From Pseudomonas kribbensis (GTDB lineage: Bacteria > Pseudomonadota > Gammaproteobacteria > Pseudomonadales > Pseudomonadaceae), in contig NZ_CP029608.1 in the NCBI RefSeq assembly GCF_003352185.1, positions 5,932,501-5,996,500 of the forward strand: a stretch of DNA of 64,000 bases. Reading direction: 5' to 3'. A program made the position numbers and the translations under genes. Of this stretch, positions 35,515 through 44,968 are shown piece by piece. The notes under the pieces are model-generated. The model was not told the origin of the DNA and searched no databases. It worked only from the letters and a program-made list of their open reading frames with translations. Each line of letters begins with the position of its first letter. Positions within the stretch are counted from its first letter, which is position 1.

Positions 35515-37779
35515 TCAGAGCGGTTTGACCATCCGCGACAGCCCGAGACTCTTCAGCGCCAGTTGCAGCGAGCTGTGGATAACTTGCGGGTTGTCGATGG
35601 TCATCAGTTCCGCCAGCAGATCCTTCGCCTTGCTCAGATTGATCTGACGCAGCATCCACTTCACCTTCGGCAAGTTGGTGGCGTTCATGGACAGGCTGTC
35701 GAAGCCCATCGCCATCAACAGCACCGCTGCCGCCGGATCACCGGCCATCTCGCCGCAGATGCTCACCGGCTTGCCTTCGGCATGGGCGTCGCGCACGACG
35801 ATCTGCAAGGCTTGCAGCACCGCCGGGTGCAGATAGTCGTAGAGGTCGGCCACGCGCGGGTTGTTGCGGTCCACGGCCAGCAGATACTGGGTGAGGTCGT
35901 TGGAACCCACCGACAGGAAGTCCACCATCCGCGCCAACTCTCTGGTCTGGTAGACCGCCGCCGGAATCTCGATCATCACGCCCACCGGCGGCATCGGCAC
36001 ATCGGTGCCTTCGTCGCGCACTTCGCCCCAGGCCCGGTGGATCAGGTGCAGCGCTTCTTCGAGCTCGTGGATGCCGGAGATCATCGGCAACAGGATCCGC
36101 AGGTTGTTCAGGCCTTCGCTGGCCTTGAGCATCGCACGGGTCTGCACCAGGAAGATTTCCGGGTGGTCGAGGGTGACGCGGATCCCGCGCCAGCCAAGGA
36201 ACGGGTTGTCTTCCTTGATCGGGAAGTACGACAGCGCCTTGTCACCGCCGATGTCCAGCGTACGCATGGTCACCGGTTGCGGGTGAAACGCGGCGAGCTG
36301 CTCGCGGTAGATCGCCAGCTGTTCCTTCTCGCTCGGGAAGCGCTGGTTGATCATGAACGGCACTTCGGTGCGGTACAGACCGACACCTTCGGCACCACGC
36401 TTCTGCGCCCGCGCCACGTCCGCCAGCAGGCCGGTGTTGACCCACAGCGGCATGCGGTGACCGTCGAGGGTCACGCACGGCAAGTCGCGCAGGGTATCGA
36501 GGCCCAGCGCCAGTTGTTTCTCTTCTTCCACCACGTCGGCGAATTGCTTGATCAGCACTTCGCTCGGGTTGGTGTAGATTTCGCCCTTGATCCCGTCGAC
36601 GATCATCGGGATGCCATCGACCTTGGCGTACGGCAAGTCGACCACACCCATCACCGTCGGAATACCCATGGCCCGGGCCAGGATCGCGACGTGGGAGTTA
36701 CCCGAACCCAGTACCGAGACCAGCCCCACCAGCTTGCCTTCCGGCACTTCACCGAGCTGGGTGGCGGTCAGCTCTTCACTGACCAGAATGGTGTTGTCGG
36801 GGAAAACCATGTTGGTCGTGCGGTCTTCCTGCAGGTAGGCCAGCAGACGGCGACCGAGGTCACGCACATCCGACGCCCGCTCACGCAGGTATTCATCGTC
36901 CATCAATTCGAAACGGTTGACGTGGTCGGTCACCACCTGACGCAGCGCGCCCTGAGCCCACTGACCCGTCTTGATCACGGTTTTGACTTCGTTACCAAGG
37001 GACGCGTCGTCGAGCATCATCTGGTACACGTCGAACAACGCGCGTTCTTCGGGGCGCAACTGGGTGGCCAGTTTGGTCGACAGGTTGCGCATGTCGGCGC
37101 GCACGCCTTCAAGCGCCTTCTTGAACAGTTTTATTTCGGCATCGATGTCGTCGACAGTCTTGTCCGGCACGACATCGAGGTCCGCTGGCGGCAACATGAC
37201 CACCGCCGTACCGACCGCCGCACCCGGCGAGCCCGGAACACCGACGAACTTGGCTTCCTGGATGCCCTTGCCCTGACGGCCCAGACCACGGATCGACCCG
37301 GTGGCCTCGGCGTGGGCGATTACGCCGGCGAGCTGCGCGCTCATGGTCACGAGGAAGGCTTCTTCACCTTCATCGAACTGGCGGCGTTCTTTCTGCTGGA
37401 TGACCAACACGCCGACGACGCGGCGGTGGTGAATGATCGGCGCCCCGAGGAACGAGGCGTAGCGCTCCTCGCCCGTTTCGGCGAAGTAGCGGTAGCGCGG
37501 GTGATCCGCGGCGTTTTCGAGGTTCAGGGGTTCTTCACGCGTGCCGACCAGGCCGACCAGACCTTCGTTGGGTGCCATGCTGACCTTGCCGATCGAGCGC
37601 TTGTTCAAGCCCTCGGTGGCCATCAGGACGAAGCGGTTGGTCTCGGGATCAAGCAGATAGACCGAGCAGACCTGGCTGCCCATGGCCTCTTTGACGCGCA
37701 ACACAATAATCCCCAACGCCGCCTTGAGATCCTTGGCGGAGTTAACTTCCTGGACGATCTTGCGCAGCGTATTGAGCAT
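35515..37779 (-). CDS. ptsP: Phosphoenolpyruvate-protein phosphotransferase of the nitrogen PTS (EI-Ntr)
   Basis: The 754-residue protein has an N-terminal GAF domain (about residues 1-165), then the EI swivelling domain with the phosphorylated H363 in GSGNSHVAILARAMGIP. The PEP-binding TIM barrel follows, with TLDIGGDKALSYFP and FLSVGSNDLTQYLLAVDRNN. It transfers phosphate from PEP to NPr and then to PtsN, a regulatory chain that senses nitrogen and carbon state. It is not a sugar uptake enzyme. It lies 22 bases downstream of rppH, the conserved rppH-ptsP operon. Confidence 0.96.
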   Translation of the reverse strand: MLNTLRKIVQEVNSAKDLKAALGIIVLRVKEAMGSQVCSVYLLDPETNRFVLMATEGLNKRSIGKVSMAPNEGLVGLVGTREEPLNLENAADHPRYRYFAETGEERYASFLGAPIIHHRRVVGVLVIQQKERRQFDEGEEAFLVTMSAQLAGVIAHAEATGSIRGLGRQGKGIQEAKFVGVPGSPGAAVGTAVVMLPPADLDVVPDKTVDDIDAEIKLFKKALEGVRADMRNLSTKLATQLRPEERALFDVYQMMLDDASLGNEVKTVIKTGQWAQGALRQVVTDHVNRFELMDDEYLRERASDVRDLGRRLLAYLQEDRTTNMVFPDNTILVSEELTATQLGEVPEGKLVGLVSVLGSGNSHVAILARAMGIPTVMGVVDLPYAKVDGIPMIVDGIKGEIYTNPSEVLIKQFADVVEEEKQLALGLDTLRDLPCVTLDGHRMPLWVNTGLLADVARAQKRGAEGVGLYRTEVPFMINQRFPSEKEQLAIYREQLAAFHPQPVTMRTLDIGGDKALSYFPIKEDNPFLGWRGIRVTLDHPEIFLVQTRAMLKASEGLNNLRILLPMISGIHELEEALHLIHRAWGEVRDEGTDVPMPPVGVMIEIPAAVYQTRELARMVDFLSVGSNDLTQYLLAVDRNNPRVADLYDYLHPAVLQALQIVVRDAHAEGKPVSICGEMAGDPAAAVLLMAMGFDSLSMNATNLPKVKWMLRQINLSKAKDLLAELMTIDNPQVIHSSLQLALKSLGLSRMVKPL

Positions 37780-37801
37780 GGCTCGGGGTCGAACTCCGTC
37801 G

Positions 37802-38281
37802 TCAGTCGCGCGCTAAAAGGCGCGGGGCAAGCTCTTTGAGAGCGCGGCGATACACCTCGCGCTTGAATGTCACCACCTGGCCCAGCGGATACCAATAGCT
37901 GACCCAGCGCCAGCCATCGAACTCCGGTTTACCGGTCAAATCCATCCGCACCCGCTGCTCGTTGGAGATCAGGCGCAGGAGAAACCACTTCTGTTTCTGG
38001 CCGATGCACAGCGGTTGGCTGTGGGTTCGCACCAGACGTTGCGGCAAACGATAGCGCAACCAGCCCCGGGTACAGGCGAGAATTTCAACATCTTCGCGTT
38101 CCAGGCCCACTTCTTCGTTCAACTCGCGGTACAAGGCGTCTTCCGGCGTCTCCTCGGGATTGATTCCTCCCTGTGGAAACTGCCAGGCATCTTGATTGAT
38201 ACGGCGAGCCCATAGCACCTGTCCGGCGTCATTCGTCAGAATGATCCCGACATTAGGACGGAAACCATCGGGGTCGATCAC
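37802..38281 (-). CDS. rppH: RNA pyrophosphohydrolase
   Basis: The 159-residue protein starts with GTG at 38281, giving [15 protein letters not shown], which aligns with E. coli RppH from its first residue. A longer reading frame to 38425 is not supported. GAGG lies eight bases before the GTG. The Nudix box is [23 protein letters not shown], split around residues 37-59, with the catalytic glutamates ELNEE. It removes pyrophosphate from 5'-triphosphate mRNA ends and starts RNase E decay. It is followed by ptsP. Confidence 0.95.
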
Positions 38282-38424
38282 GGCAACAACCTCGCAAACG
38301 CATGTCGCCGCATTGTTCCACAAAGCTTGTGAAGGCGGCAACGAAGGTTCCGAGCTTATGTGCACTCTTGTGAAAAGACCGTATTCTTGTGGCCTTTTTA
38401 CTGACTTTTCAGCGGGTAACTGCA

Positions 38425-39081
38425 ATGCGCCTGGCTTTATTCGATTTGGACAACACCCTTCTGGGCGGCGACAGCGATCACGCCTGGGGCGACTATCTGT
38501 GCGAACGCGGCTTCCTCGACCCGATCGCCTACAAGGCGCGCAACGACGAGTTCTACCAGGATTACCTGGCGGGCAAACTGGATAACGCCGCGTACCTGAA
38601 CTTCTGCCTGGAAATCCTCGGCCGCACCGACATGGCCGTGCTCGAGCAATGGCACAGCGACTTCATGCGCGACTGCATCGAGCCATTGATGCTGCCAAAA
38701 GCCGTCGAACTGCTGAAAAAGCACCGCGACGCCGGCGACAAACTGGTGATCATCACCGCCACCAACCGTTTCGTCACCGCACCGATTGCCGTGCGCCTGG
38801 GCGTTGAAACCCTGATCGCCACCGAGTGCGAGATGCAGGACGGCCGCTACACCGGGCGCAGCACCGACGTGCCGTGCTTCCGCGAAGGCAAGGTGACGCG
38901 CCTGAATCGCTGGCTGGAAGAGACCGGGCATTCGCTGGAAGACAGCTATTTCTACAGTGACTCGATGAACGACTTGCCGCTGCTGGAGCAGGTGGTGAAT
39001 CCGGTCGCTGTTGATCCGGATCCGAATCTGCGCGCTGAAGCCGAGAAGCGTGGCTGGCCGGTCATCTCGCTGCGCGATTGA
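38425..39081 (+). CDS. HAD-IB phosphatase, SerB/HisN-like
   Basis: The 218-residue protein starts at [21 protein letters not shown], with D7 and D9 of HAD motif I. Motif II lies in [15 protein letters not shown], and motif IV is [15 protein letters not shown]. The helical cap (about residues 15-85) is of the SerB type. In pseudomonads this gene, beside rppH, has been annotated as histidinol-phosphatase; phosphoserine phosphatase is the main alternative. I cannot choose between them. It is divergent from rppH. Confidence 0.85.
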   Translation: MRLALFDLDNTLLGGDSDHAWGDYLCERGFLDPIAYKARNDEFYQDYLAGKLDNAAYLNFCLEILGRTDMAVLEQWHSDFMRDCIEPLMLPKAVELLKKHRDAGDKLVIITATNRFVTAPIAVRLGVETLIATECEMQDGRYTGRSTDVPCFREGKVTRLNRWLEETGHSLEDSYFYSDSMNDLPLLEQVVNPVAVDPDPNLRAEAEKRGWPVISLRD

Positions 39082-39103
39082 TCTCGAGATCGGGCGCCGG
39101 GCC

Positions 39104-39529
39104 TTAAACCGGCTTGGCGCCCATCAATCCGGCAATCGCGACAAAGCAGACAAAACTGAACAGCGCCAGGGCAAAGCTGAACCGGCCGACGCCGCCCGGC
39201 GTCTTGCGCAAGCGGTTCAAGCGCACCAGCAGCCAGAACCACGCCAGCGCCGCCACGGTGTACAGCACGCTGGAGGCCAGAATCCACGTCTGCCCCAGCG
39301 GCCAGCCCACCAGATGTACCATCCACCAGCCAGTGAACGGCATGCTCAGCAACGCCAGGCCCATCAGCAGCCAGACGAACACCCGCGGCCGCTGCAAGGT
39401 GCGGCTGCCCGCCGTCACATCACCCTTGCGCCGGGCCAGTAAAACCCAGACGCCCAGCCCCAGCGCACTCGCCAGCAAAACCACGGTGGCGACCATGTGC
39501 GCCGTTTTCAGGGCAGTTAACGTTTCCAT
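39104..39529 (-). CDS. DUF2269-type small membrane protein
   Basis: The 141-residue protein has four hydrophobic helices (around residues 8-30, 50-70, 80-100 and 117-137) with few charged residues inside. The start METLTALKTAHMVATVVLL has the conserved K-x2-H of the DUF2269 family. Function is unknown. It lies between the convergent HAD gene and ilvA on the ilvA strand. Confidence 0.78.
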   Translation of the reverse strand: METLTALKTAHMVATVVLLASALGLGVWVLLARRKGDVTAGSRTLQRPRVFVWLLMGLALLSMPFTGWWMVHLVGWPLGQTWILASSVLYTVAALAWFWLLVRLNRLRKTPGGVGRFSFALALFSFVCFVAIAGLMGAKPV

Positions 39530-39568
39530 TGTCGAATTTCCTTATGGCCTGCCCATCAGCGTAGCCGC

Positions 39569-41083
39569 TCAGCCAAGAAACAGCTGATAGGCCGGGTTGT
39601 CGCTTTCGTCCCAGTACGGGTAGCCGATTTCCGCCAGTGCTGCGGGAACCAGATGTCGCTCGTCGTGAGGCACCTGCAGGCCGGCGACCACACGACCGTC
39701 CGCCGCGCCGTGGTTGCGGTAGTGGAACATCGAGATGTTCCAGCGCCCGCCGAGCTTGTTGAGGAAGTTGAACAGCGCGCCCGGACGCTCCGGGAACTCG
39801 AAGCGCAGCACCACTTCGTCGACCACCTGCGCCGCACGTCCGCCGACCATGTGGCGGATATGCAGCTTGGCCAGTTCGTTGTCGGTGAGGTCGAGCACCG
39901 GGAACCCCTGCTCGGTCAGGCTCGCCAGCAGTGCGCTGCGAGGGTCGTTTTCCGGGTGAGTCTGCACGCCGACGAAGATGTGCGCTTCGCTGCCGGTGTT
40001 GTAGCGGTAGTTGAATTCGGTGATCTGGCGCTTGCCGATGGCTTCGCAGAACGCCTTGAAGCTGCCGGCCTGCTCCGGAATGGTCACGGCGATGATCGCT
40101 TCGCGGCCCTCGCCCAGCTCGGCGCGCTCGGCAACGTGGCGCAAGCGGTCGAAGTTGACGTTGGCGCCGGAATCGATGGCGACGAAAGTCTTGCCGCTGA
40201 CGCCGCGCTGTTCGACGTACTTCTTGATCCCGGCCACGCCCAGGGCGCCGGCCGGTTCGGTGATCGAACGGGTATCGTCGTAGATGTCCTTGATCGCTGC
40301 GCAGATTTCGTCGGTGCTGACGGTGATCACTTCATCGACGTAATCCTTGCAGATATCGAACGTGTGCTGGCCGATCTGCGCCACCGCTACGCCGTCGGCG
40401 AAGATGCCCACGGTCGGCAGCACCACGCGTTCGCCCGCCGCCATCGCTGCCTGCAGGCAGTTGGAGTCGTCGGGCTCGACGCCGATGACCTTGATGTCCG
40501 GCCGCAGGTATTTCACGTAAGCCGCGATGCCGGCGATCAGGCCGCCGCCGCCCACCGGCACGAAGATCGCGTCCAGTGGCTGCGGGTGCTGGCGCAGGAT
40601 TTCCATCGCCACGGTGCCCTGCCCGGCAATGGTGTGCGGATCGTCGTACGGGTGGATGTAGACGTAGCCTTTTTCATCGACCAGTTTCAGCGAGTAGGCC
40701 AGGGCTTCCGGGAACGAATCCCCGTGCAGCACCACTTTGCCGCCACGGGAACGCACGCCTTCGACCTTGATCTCCGGGGTGGTCTTGGGCATCACGATGG
40801 TCGCTTTCACGCCCAGCACTTTCGCCGCCAGGGCCAGGCCCTGCGCATGGTTGCCCGCCGACGCGGTGACCACGCCACGGGCACGTTCTTCGTCGCTCAA
40901 CTGGGTCAGCTTGTTGTAGGCGCCGCGAATCTTGAACGAGAACACCGGCTGCAAGTCTTCGCGCTTGAGCCAGATGTCGTTGCCCAGCCGCTCGGAGAGC
41001 TGGCGAGCGTTCTGCAGCGGGGTTTCTACGGCAACGTCATAAACGCGCGAGGTGAGGATCTTCTTGACGTACTGTTCGAGCAT
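39569..41083 (-). CDS. ilvA: Threonine ammonia-lyase, biosynthetic
   Basis: The 504-residue protein has the PLP-lysine motif in [12 protein letters not shown] near residue 52 and the glycine-rich phosphate loop [12 protein letters not shown]. The last 170 residues contain two ACT-like regulatory domains, beginning near [20 protein letters not shown] and [20 protein letters not shown]. That makes it the isoleucine-inhibited biosynthetic form. It converts threonine to 2-oxobutanoate, the entry step to isoleucine. It is divergent from rpiA. Confidence 0.97.
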   Translation of the reverse strand: MLEQYVKKILTSRVYDVAVETPLQNARQLSERLGNDIWLKREDLQPVFSFKIRGAYNKLTQLSDEERARGVVTASAGNHAQGLALAAKVLGVKATIVMPKTTPEIKVEGVRSRGGKVVLHGDSFPEALAYSLKLVDEKGYVYIHPYDDPHTIAGQGTVAMEILRQHPQPLDAIFVPVGGGGLIAGIAAYVKYLRPDIKVIGVEPDDSNCLQAAMAAGERVVLPTVGIFADGVAVAQIGQHTFDICKDYVDEVITVSTDEICAAIKDIYDDTRSITEPAGALGVAGIKKYVEQRGVSGKTFVAIDSGANVNFDRLRHVAERAELGEGREAIIAVTIPEQAGSFKAFCEAIGKRQITEFNYRYNTGSEAHIFVGVQTHPENDPRSALLASLTEQGFPVLDLTDNELAKLHIRHMVGGRAAQVVDEVVLRFEFPERPGALFNFLNKLGGRWNISMFHYRNHGAADGRVVAGLQVPHDERHLVPAALAEIGYPYWDESDNPAYQLFLG

Positions 41084-41181
41084 CGGAAAGCATCACTGGC
41101 GATTGGGCGGGACCAACGAGTCTAACCCGGCTTTCGGCCGGACGACCACACGATTGCAGAGGTTTTAGCCCGGCTTGCGGC

Positions 41182-41187
41182 TATAAT
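41182..41187 (+). promoter_or_regulatory. Consensus -10 element before rpiA
   Basis: TATAAT at 41182-41187 is a perfect -10 box 42 bases before the rpiA ATG. No good -35 is found at normal spacing, since TTGCAG at 41154-41159 is 22 bases away. Strength therefore depends on the -10 alone or on an activator. Confidence 0.5.
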
Positions 41188-41229
41188 GCCGGCCTTTCCG
41201 TTCTTACCTTGCCCGCTTCCGGAGCCCGC

Positions 41230-41904
41230 ATGACCCAGGATCAACTCAAACAGGCCGTGGCCCAGGCCGCCGTCGACTTCATCCTTCCGAAACTCGACGA
41301 CAAGAGCATCATCGGCGTCGGCACCGGCTCCACCGCCAACTGCTTCATCGACGCCCTCGCCCAGCACAAGGGTGCGTTCGATGGCGCGGTCGCCAGTTCC
41401 GAAGCCACCGCCGCGCGCCTCAAGGGCCACGGGATTCCGGTGTACGAACTGAACACGGTCAGCGACCTGGAGTTCTACATCGACGGCGCCGACGAAAGCG
41501 ACGAGCACCTGAACCTGATCAAGGGCGGCGGCGCAGCCCTGACCCGCGAGAAAATCGTCGCGGCCGTGGCCAAGACCTTTATCTGCATCGCCGACGGCAG
41601 CAAACTGGTGCCGGTGCTCGGCGCGTTCCCGCTGCCGGTGGAAGTGATTCCGATGGCTCGCAGCCACGTCGCCCGCCAACTGGTGAAGCTGGGCGGCGAC
41701 CCGGTCTACCGTGAAGGCGTGCTGACCGACAACGGCAACATCATCCTCGACGTGCACAACCTGCAGATCACCAACCCGGTGGAGCTGGAAGCGCAGATCA
41801 ATGCGATCGTCGGCGTGGTCACCAACGGCCTGTTCGCGGCGCGTCCGGCGGATCTGCTGTTGCTGGGTACGAGTGAAGGCGTGAAGACCCTGAAGGCCGA
41901 GTAA
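41230..41904 (+). CDS. rpiA: Ribose-5-phosphate isomerase A
   Basis: The 224-residue protein starts at [12 protein letters not shown]; an in-frame start seven codons earlier overlaps the ribosome site GGAG. Motifs are [13 protein letters not shown] for phosphate binding, [17 protein letters not shown] with the catalytic acidic residues, and the Lys in [11 protein letters not shown]. It interconverts ribose-5-phosphate and ribulose-5-phosphate in the pentose-phosphate pathway. It forms a divergent pair with ilvA, as in many pseudomonads. Confidence 0.97.
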   Translation: MTQDQLKQAVAQAAVDFILPKLDDKSIIGVGTGSTANCFIDALAQHKGAFDGAVASSEATAARLKGHGIPVYELNTVSDLEFYIDGADESDEHLNLIKGGGAALTREKIVAAVAKTFICIADGSKLVPVLGAFPLPVEVIPMARSHVARQLVKLGGDPVYREGVLTDNGNIILDVHNLQITNPVELEAQINAIVGVVTNGLFAARPADLLLLGTSEGVKTLKAE

Positions 41905-41941
41905 TCTCAGGCTGCCTGCAATTCGCGGGTAGAAGTAAGAC

Positions 41942-42033
41942 CTGTGGGAGCCAGCCTGCTGGCGATAGCGGTATATCAGTCTGCGTAGCCGTCGTCTGAC
42001 ATTCCCTCATCGCCAGCAGGCTGGCTCCCACAG
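41942..42033. repeat. Perfect 25-bp inverted repeat (REPIN-like)
   Basis: Positions 41942-41966 and 42009-42033 are exact inverted repeats, each containing GTGGGAGCCAGCCTGCTGGC or its complement, with 42 bases between. It lies between the convergent rpiA and the first SdiA-regulated-type gene. Confidence 0.9.
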
Positions 42034-42050
42034 TGGTTTTGGGGTGTTGG

Positions 42051-42968
42051 TTAATTCTGCGCAGGCTTTCTGAAGACGTAAAACAGATTCGGCTCGCTCA
42101 CCAGATACAACGTCCCGTCGTCATCCATCGCGATGCCTTCCGCCTGCGGCACAGTTTTCTTCAATCCTTGCCGGCCACCGTTCAACGACATCGTGCTCAA
42201 CGGGCGCCCGTCCACATCCAGCTCCAGAATCAGCCGCGACTCGTCCGACAGCGCCAGCAGATGGCCGCTGCGCTCGTCGTATTGCAGGCTCGACAGATCG
42301 CGCACGAACATCCCGGCATCGCGCTTGGGGTTGTTGATCACATGCACCGCGTAGGACTTTTCCGGGTTGAAGTGCGGAAAGCCGTGCACTTCGTAGATCA
42401 GCATCGGATCGCGCTCCTTGGCCACGAACAGGCGCTTGCCCACTGAATCGTAAGCCAGACCTTCGAAACCCTTGTTGCCGCTCATGTGCACGCCGAGTGT
42501 CATCTGCTCGGCGTCCGCTGCGTCGAGGAACGTGGTGTCGTGCTCCAGGTGGATCTTGATCAGGCGCTGCTGGCGCTCGTCGGTGATCACGTAAGTGTCG
42601 GCGCTGATGAACTCCACCGCCTCCGCATCGCCGAAGCCGATCAGTGCGACACGGCGCAGGATCCGGCCCTCCAGCGACAGCTCGATCAGCTCGGCATTCT
42701 TGTTGGTGACGGTGAACAGGCTCTTGCGCACCGGATCGAAGGTCAGCGCGGAGACATCGTCGTTCAACCCCTCAATAGTCCGGGCCTCGATGTCCACGCG
42801 GTACTGATCCAGATTGATCGCTTCAATGCTGTGGGGCTGCCAGTGACTTTGCAGGTTGAACCAGGCGCGCTCGAACAGACGCAGGTATTGGCCGATCGCA
42901 ATCAGTACGATCAGGGCAATCACCGAAAGGATGATCAGAAGTGGCTTGGGACGGGCAAATCGACGCAT
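42051..42968 (-). CDS. SdiA-regulated-family protein, first of a tandem pair (downstream copy)
   Basis: The 305-residue protein starts at MRRFARPKPLLIILSVIALI. A single N-terminal membrane helix follows, then a beta-propeller-like domain in the periplasm. Recurrent blocks are LNDDVSALTFDPVRKSLFTVTN, GFEGLAYDSVGKRLFVAKE, LSSLQYDERSGHLLALSDES and the C-terminal AEGIAMDDDGTLYLVSEPNLFY. These define the SdiA-regulated family (YjiK-like), whose role is not established. It shares this whole architecture with the next gene upstream, from which it is separated by 106 bases. Confidence 0.85.
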   Translation of the reverse strand: MRRFARPKPLLIILSVIALIVLIAIGQYLRLFERAWFNLQSHWQPHSIEAINLDQYRVDIEARTIEGLNDDVSALTFDPVRKSLFTVTNKNAELIELSLEGRILRRVALIGFGDAEAVEFISADTYVITDERQQRLIKIHLEHDTTFLDAADAEQMTLGVHMSGNKGFEGLAYDSVGKRLFVAKERDPMLIYEVHGFPHFNPEKSYAVHVINNPKRDAGMFVRDLSSLQYDERSGHLLALSDESRLILELDVDGRPLSTMSLNGGRQGLKKTVPQAEGIAMDDDGTLYLVSEPNLFYVFRKPAQN

Positions 42969-43074
42969 GCGGACAGGGCTCGGGATCAAAACAGGCGGAT
43001 GAAATATCACGCCTGTCTGAATCGAAGCTTAAAGGCCACTTGCCCGGAACGACAACCTTGCGGCGGCGGGCTGG

Positions 43075-43998
43075 TTATTTCTGCTTTTCGAAGCGGTAGA
43101 ACAGGTTCGGCTCGCTGACCATGTACAGCGTGCCCTGCTCGTCCATGGTCACGCCTTCGGCGCGGGGAATGGTGTTCTTCAGACCGTTGAAACCGCCGAG
43201 CAGGGTCATGAAGCTGACTTGCTCGCCCTTCTCGTCCAGTTCCAGTAGCAGGTGCGAGTCGGCGGACAGCACCAGGGTATGGCCGGTACGCGGGTCAATC
43301 GCCAGCGCCGAGAGGTTGCGGATGTCCAGATCGTCGTTCGGCAGTTTCTGCTTGTCGCCGGTGAGGGTCTGGCTGCCGTCGCTTTTCCAGGTGAACAGCG
43401 CCGGTGGACGCTCTTCGCCCAGCAACAACTGTTGATTGCGGGCGTCCCAGGTGATGGCTTCGAAGGCCTTGTTCTGGTTTTTCGACGGGCCGAGGTCGTA
43501 TTTCGGGAAATCGTCGCGCTTCAGCTCGCGGGTATCGGCATCGACCTTGACGATCGACAGCATGTGCTCACGCTCGTCGACGATGGCCAGCAAGCCGTTG
43601 CCCATGACCGTCACGCCTTCCGGGTTGATCCAGCCCACCAGCGGCATCTTGCGCAGCACGTCGCCCTGCAAGGTCAGCTCGACCAGGAACGGATTCTTGC
43701 CCATCACCGAAAACAAGGTCTTGGTCTGCGGGTCGTAGGACAGGTCCGAGGCCTCGTCCTTTTCCATGCCCGGCAGCAGTTTGGCGTCGATCACCACCCG
43801 ATAGTCCGGCAGCCAGACACTTTCCTTGCGCTCGGTGGGGCTTTCAAAGCGCTCGCGCACCCAGAGCAGGCCGCGGTCATCCCAATGCATGGCATGCGCC
43901 AGACCGTACGCGACAGCGACCACCAGCAACAGCCAGTAATACCAGCGCAGGGCGAAACGTGAACGACGGGCAGGGTTGAGCTGAGTTTGAGATGACAT
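43075..43998 (-). CDS. SdiA-regulated-family protein, second of a tandem pair (upstream copy)
   Basis: The 307-residue protein has a short cytoplasmic tail, one membrane helix (WYYWLLLVVAVAYGLAHAM) and the same propeller-like domain as its neighbour. Shared blocks include EASDLSYDPQTKTLFSVMGKNP, AFEAITWDARNQQLLLGEE, LSALAIDPRTGHTLVLSADS and AEGVTMDEQGTLYMVSEPNLFYRF. The two genes clearly arose by duplication and have since diverged. No function is known. Both probably form one transcript. Confidence 0.85.
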   Translation of the reverse strand: MSSQTQLNPARRSRFALRWYYWLLLVVAVAYGLAHAMHWDDRGLLWVRERFESPTERKESVWLPDYRVVIDAKLLPGMEKDEASDLSYDPQTKTLFSVMGKNPFLVELTLQGDVLRKMPLVGWINPEGVTVMGNGLLAIVDEREHMLSIVKVDADTRELKRDDFPKYDLGPSKNQNKAFEAITWDARNQQLLLGEERPPALFTWKSDGSQTLTGDKQKLPNDDLDIRNLSALAIDPRTGHTLVLSADSHLLLELDEKGEQVSFMTLLGGFNGLKNTIPRAEGVTMDEQGTLYMVSEPNLFYRFEKQK

Positions 43999-44152
43999 CA
44001 GAGGACGCGTTCCGAAAATTCAGGCTATGGGTAATAGCACAAAGAGGCCGGCTCAGACGCCAGGATGACCGGAATTATCCGGACAAGATGTGAAAAAAAC
44101 GGCAAATGGCCGGATTGCCTTATGCCTTTGCGGACGGCACCACAAAAACAAA

Positions 44153-44242
44153 TGTGGGAGCGAGCTTGCTGGCGATGGCGGTGCATCAGTCGAATGAAAC
44201 ATCAACTGACGGTCCGTCATCGCCAGCAGGCTGGCTCCCACA
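44153..44242. repeat. Imperfect REP pair (REPIN-like)
   Basis: TGTGGGAGCGAGCTTGCTGG starts at 44153; its inverted partner ends at 44242 with CAGGCTGGCTCCCACA. The two arms differ at a few bases in the inner palindrome (GAGC against CAGC). It lies upstream of the tandem SdiA-type genes and just downstream of the fumarylacetoacetase-family gene. Confidence 0.85.
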
Positions 44243-44262
44243 AAGGTATTTCAGTGTTGCAG

Positions 44263-44928
44263 TCAGCGCACGCTGCTGGTGAAGCGACTGGCGCCCGGCA
44301 GTTCCAGCACGATGTCATCGCCAACGTTCAGCGGGCCCACGCCCACCGGCGTGCCGGTCAGGATCACGTCACCGGCCTGCAGCGAGAAGCAGCCGGCCAT
44401 GTGCTGGATCATCGGCACGATCGGGTTGAGCATCGCGCTGCTGTTGCCGTCCTGGCGCACTTCGCCATTGATGGTCAGGCGGATGCCGATGTCGGTCAGG
44501 TCGGCAAAAGTGCTGCCAGCCACGAACGGGGCAATTACCGCCGCGCCGTCGAACGACTTGGCGATTTCCCACGGCAGGCCCTTGGACTTGAGTTCGGCCT
44601 GCTTGTCGCGCAGGGTCAGGTCCAGCGCCGGGGCGAAACCGGAGATGGCGTCCAGCACCTCTTCACGGCTCGGTTTGGTCGACAAAGGCTTGCCGATCAA
44701 CACGGCGATTTCCGCTTCGTAATGCACGGAGCCGCGCTCGGTCGGAATGCTGAAACCGCCTTCCAGCGGCACCACGCAACTGCCCGGCTTGATGAACAGC
44801 AGCGGCTCGGTAGGGACCGGGTTGTCCAGTTCCTTGGCGTGCTCGGCGTAATTACGGCCGATGCACACCACTTTCCCCAGCGGAAAATGAATCCGCGTAC
44901 CGTCGACATACTGGTGCTGATAGCTCAT
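44263..44928 (-). CDS. Fumarylacetoacetate hydrolase-family protein
   Basis: The 221-residue protein is a single-domain FAH-family enzyme. Motifs are VVCIGRNYAEHAKEL near residue 20, the metal-binding glutamates in HYEAEIAVLIGKPL, and SFDGAAVIAPFV. The family includes acylpyruvases, oxaloacetate decarboxylases and hydratases, and members of this size often act on acylpyruvates or oxaloacetate. The exact substrate is not readable. It lies 40 bases downstream of the D-2-hydroxyglutarate dehydrogenase-like gene on the same strand, so a link to 2-oxo-acid housekeeping is plausible. Confidence 0.87.
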   Translation of the reverse strand: MSYQHQYVDGTRIHFPLGKVVCIGRNYAEHAKELDNPVPTEPLLFIKPGSCVVPLEGGFSIPTERGSVHYEAEIAVLIGKPLSTKPSREEVLDAISGFAPALDLTLRDKQAELKSKGLPWEIAKSFDGAAVIAPFVAGSTFADLTDIGIRLTINGEVRQDGNSSAMLNPIVPMIQHMAGCFSLQAGDVILTGTPVGVGPLNVGDDIVLELPGASRFTSSVR

Positions 44929-44968
44929 TACCGACTCCTGCCTTCATTGATTCATCAGGGATTGCCAA

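Noticed and set aside
37802..38425. Longer RppH of 207 residues
   Set aside because: The extra N-terminus has no homology to the family and would cover the divergent promoter; GTG 38281 aligns with E. coli RppH.
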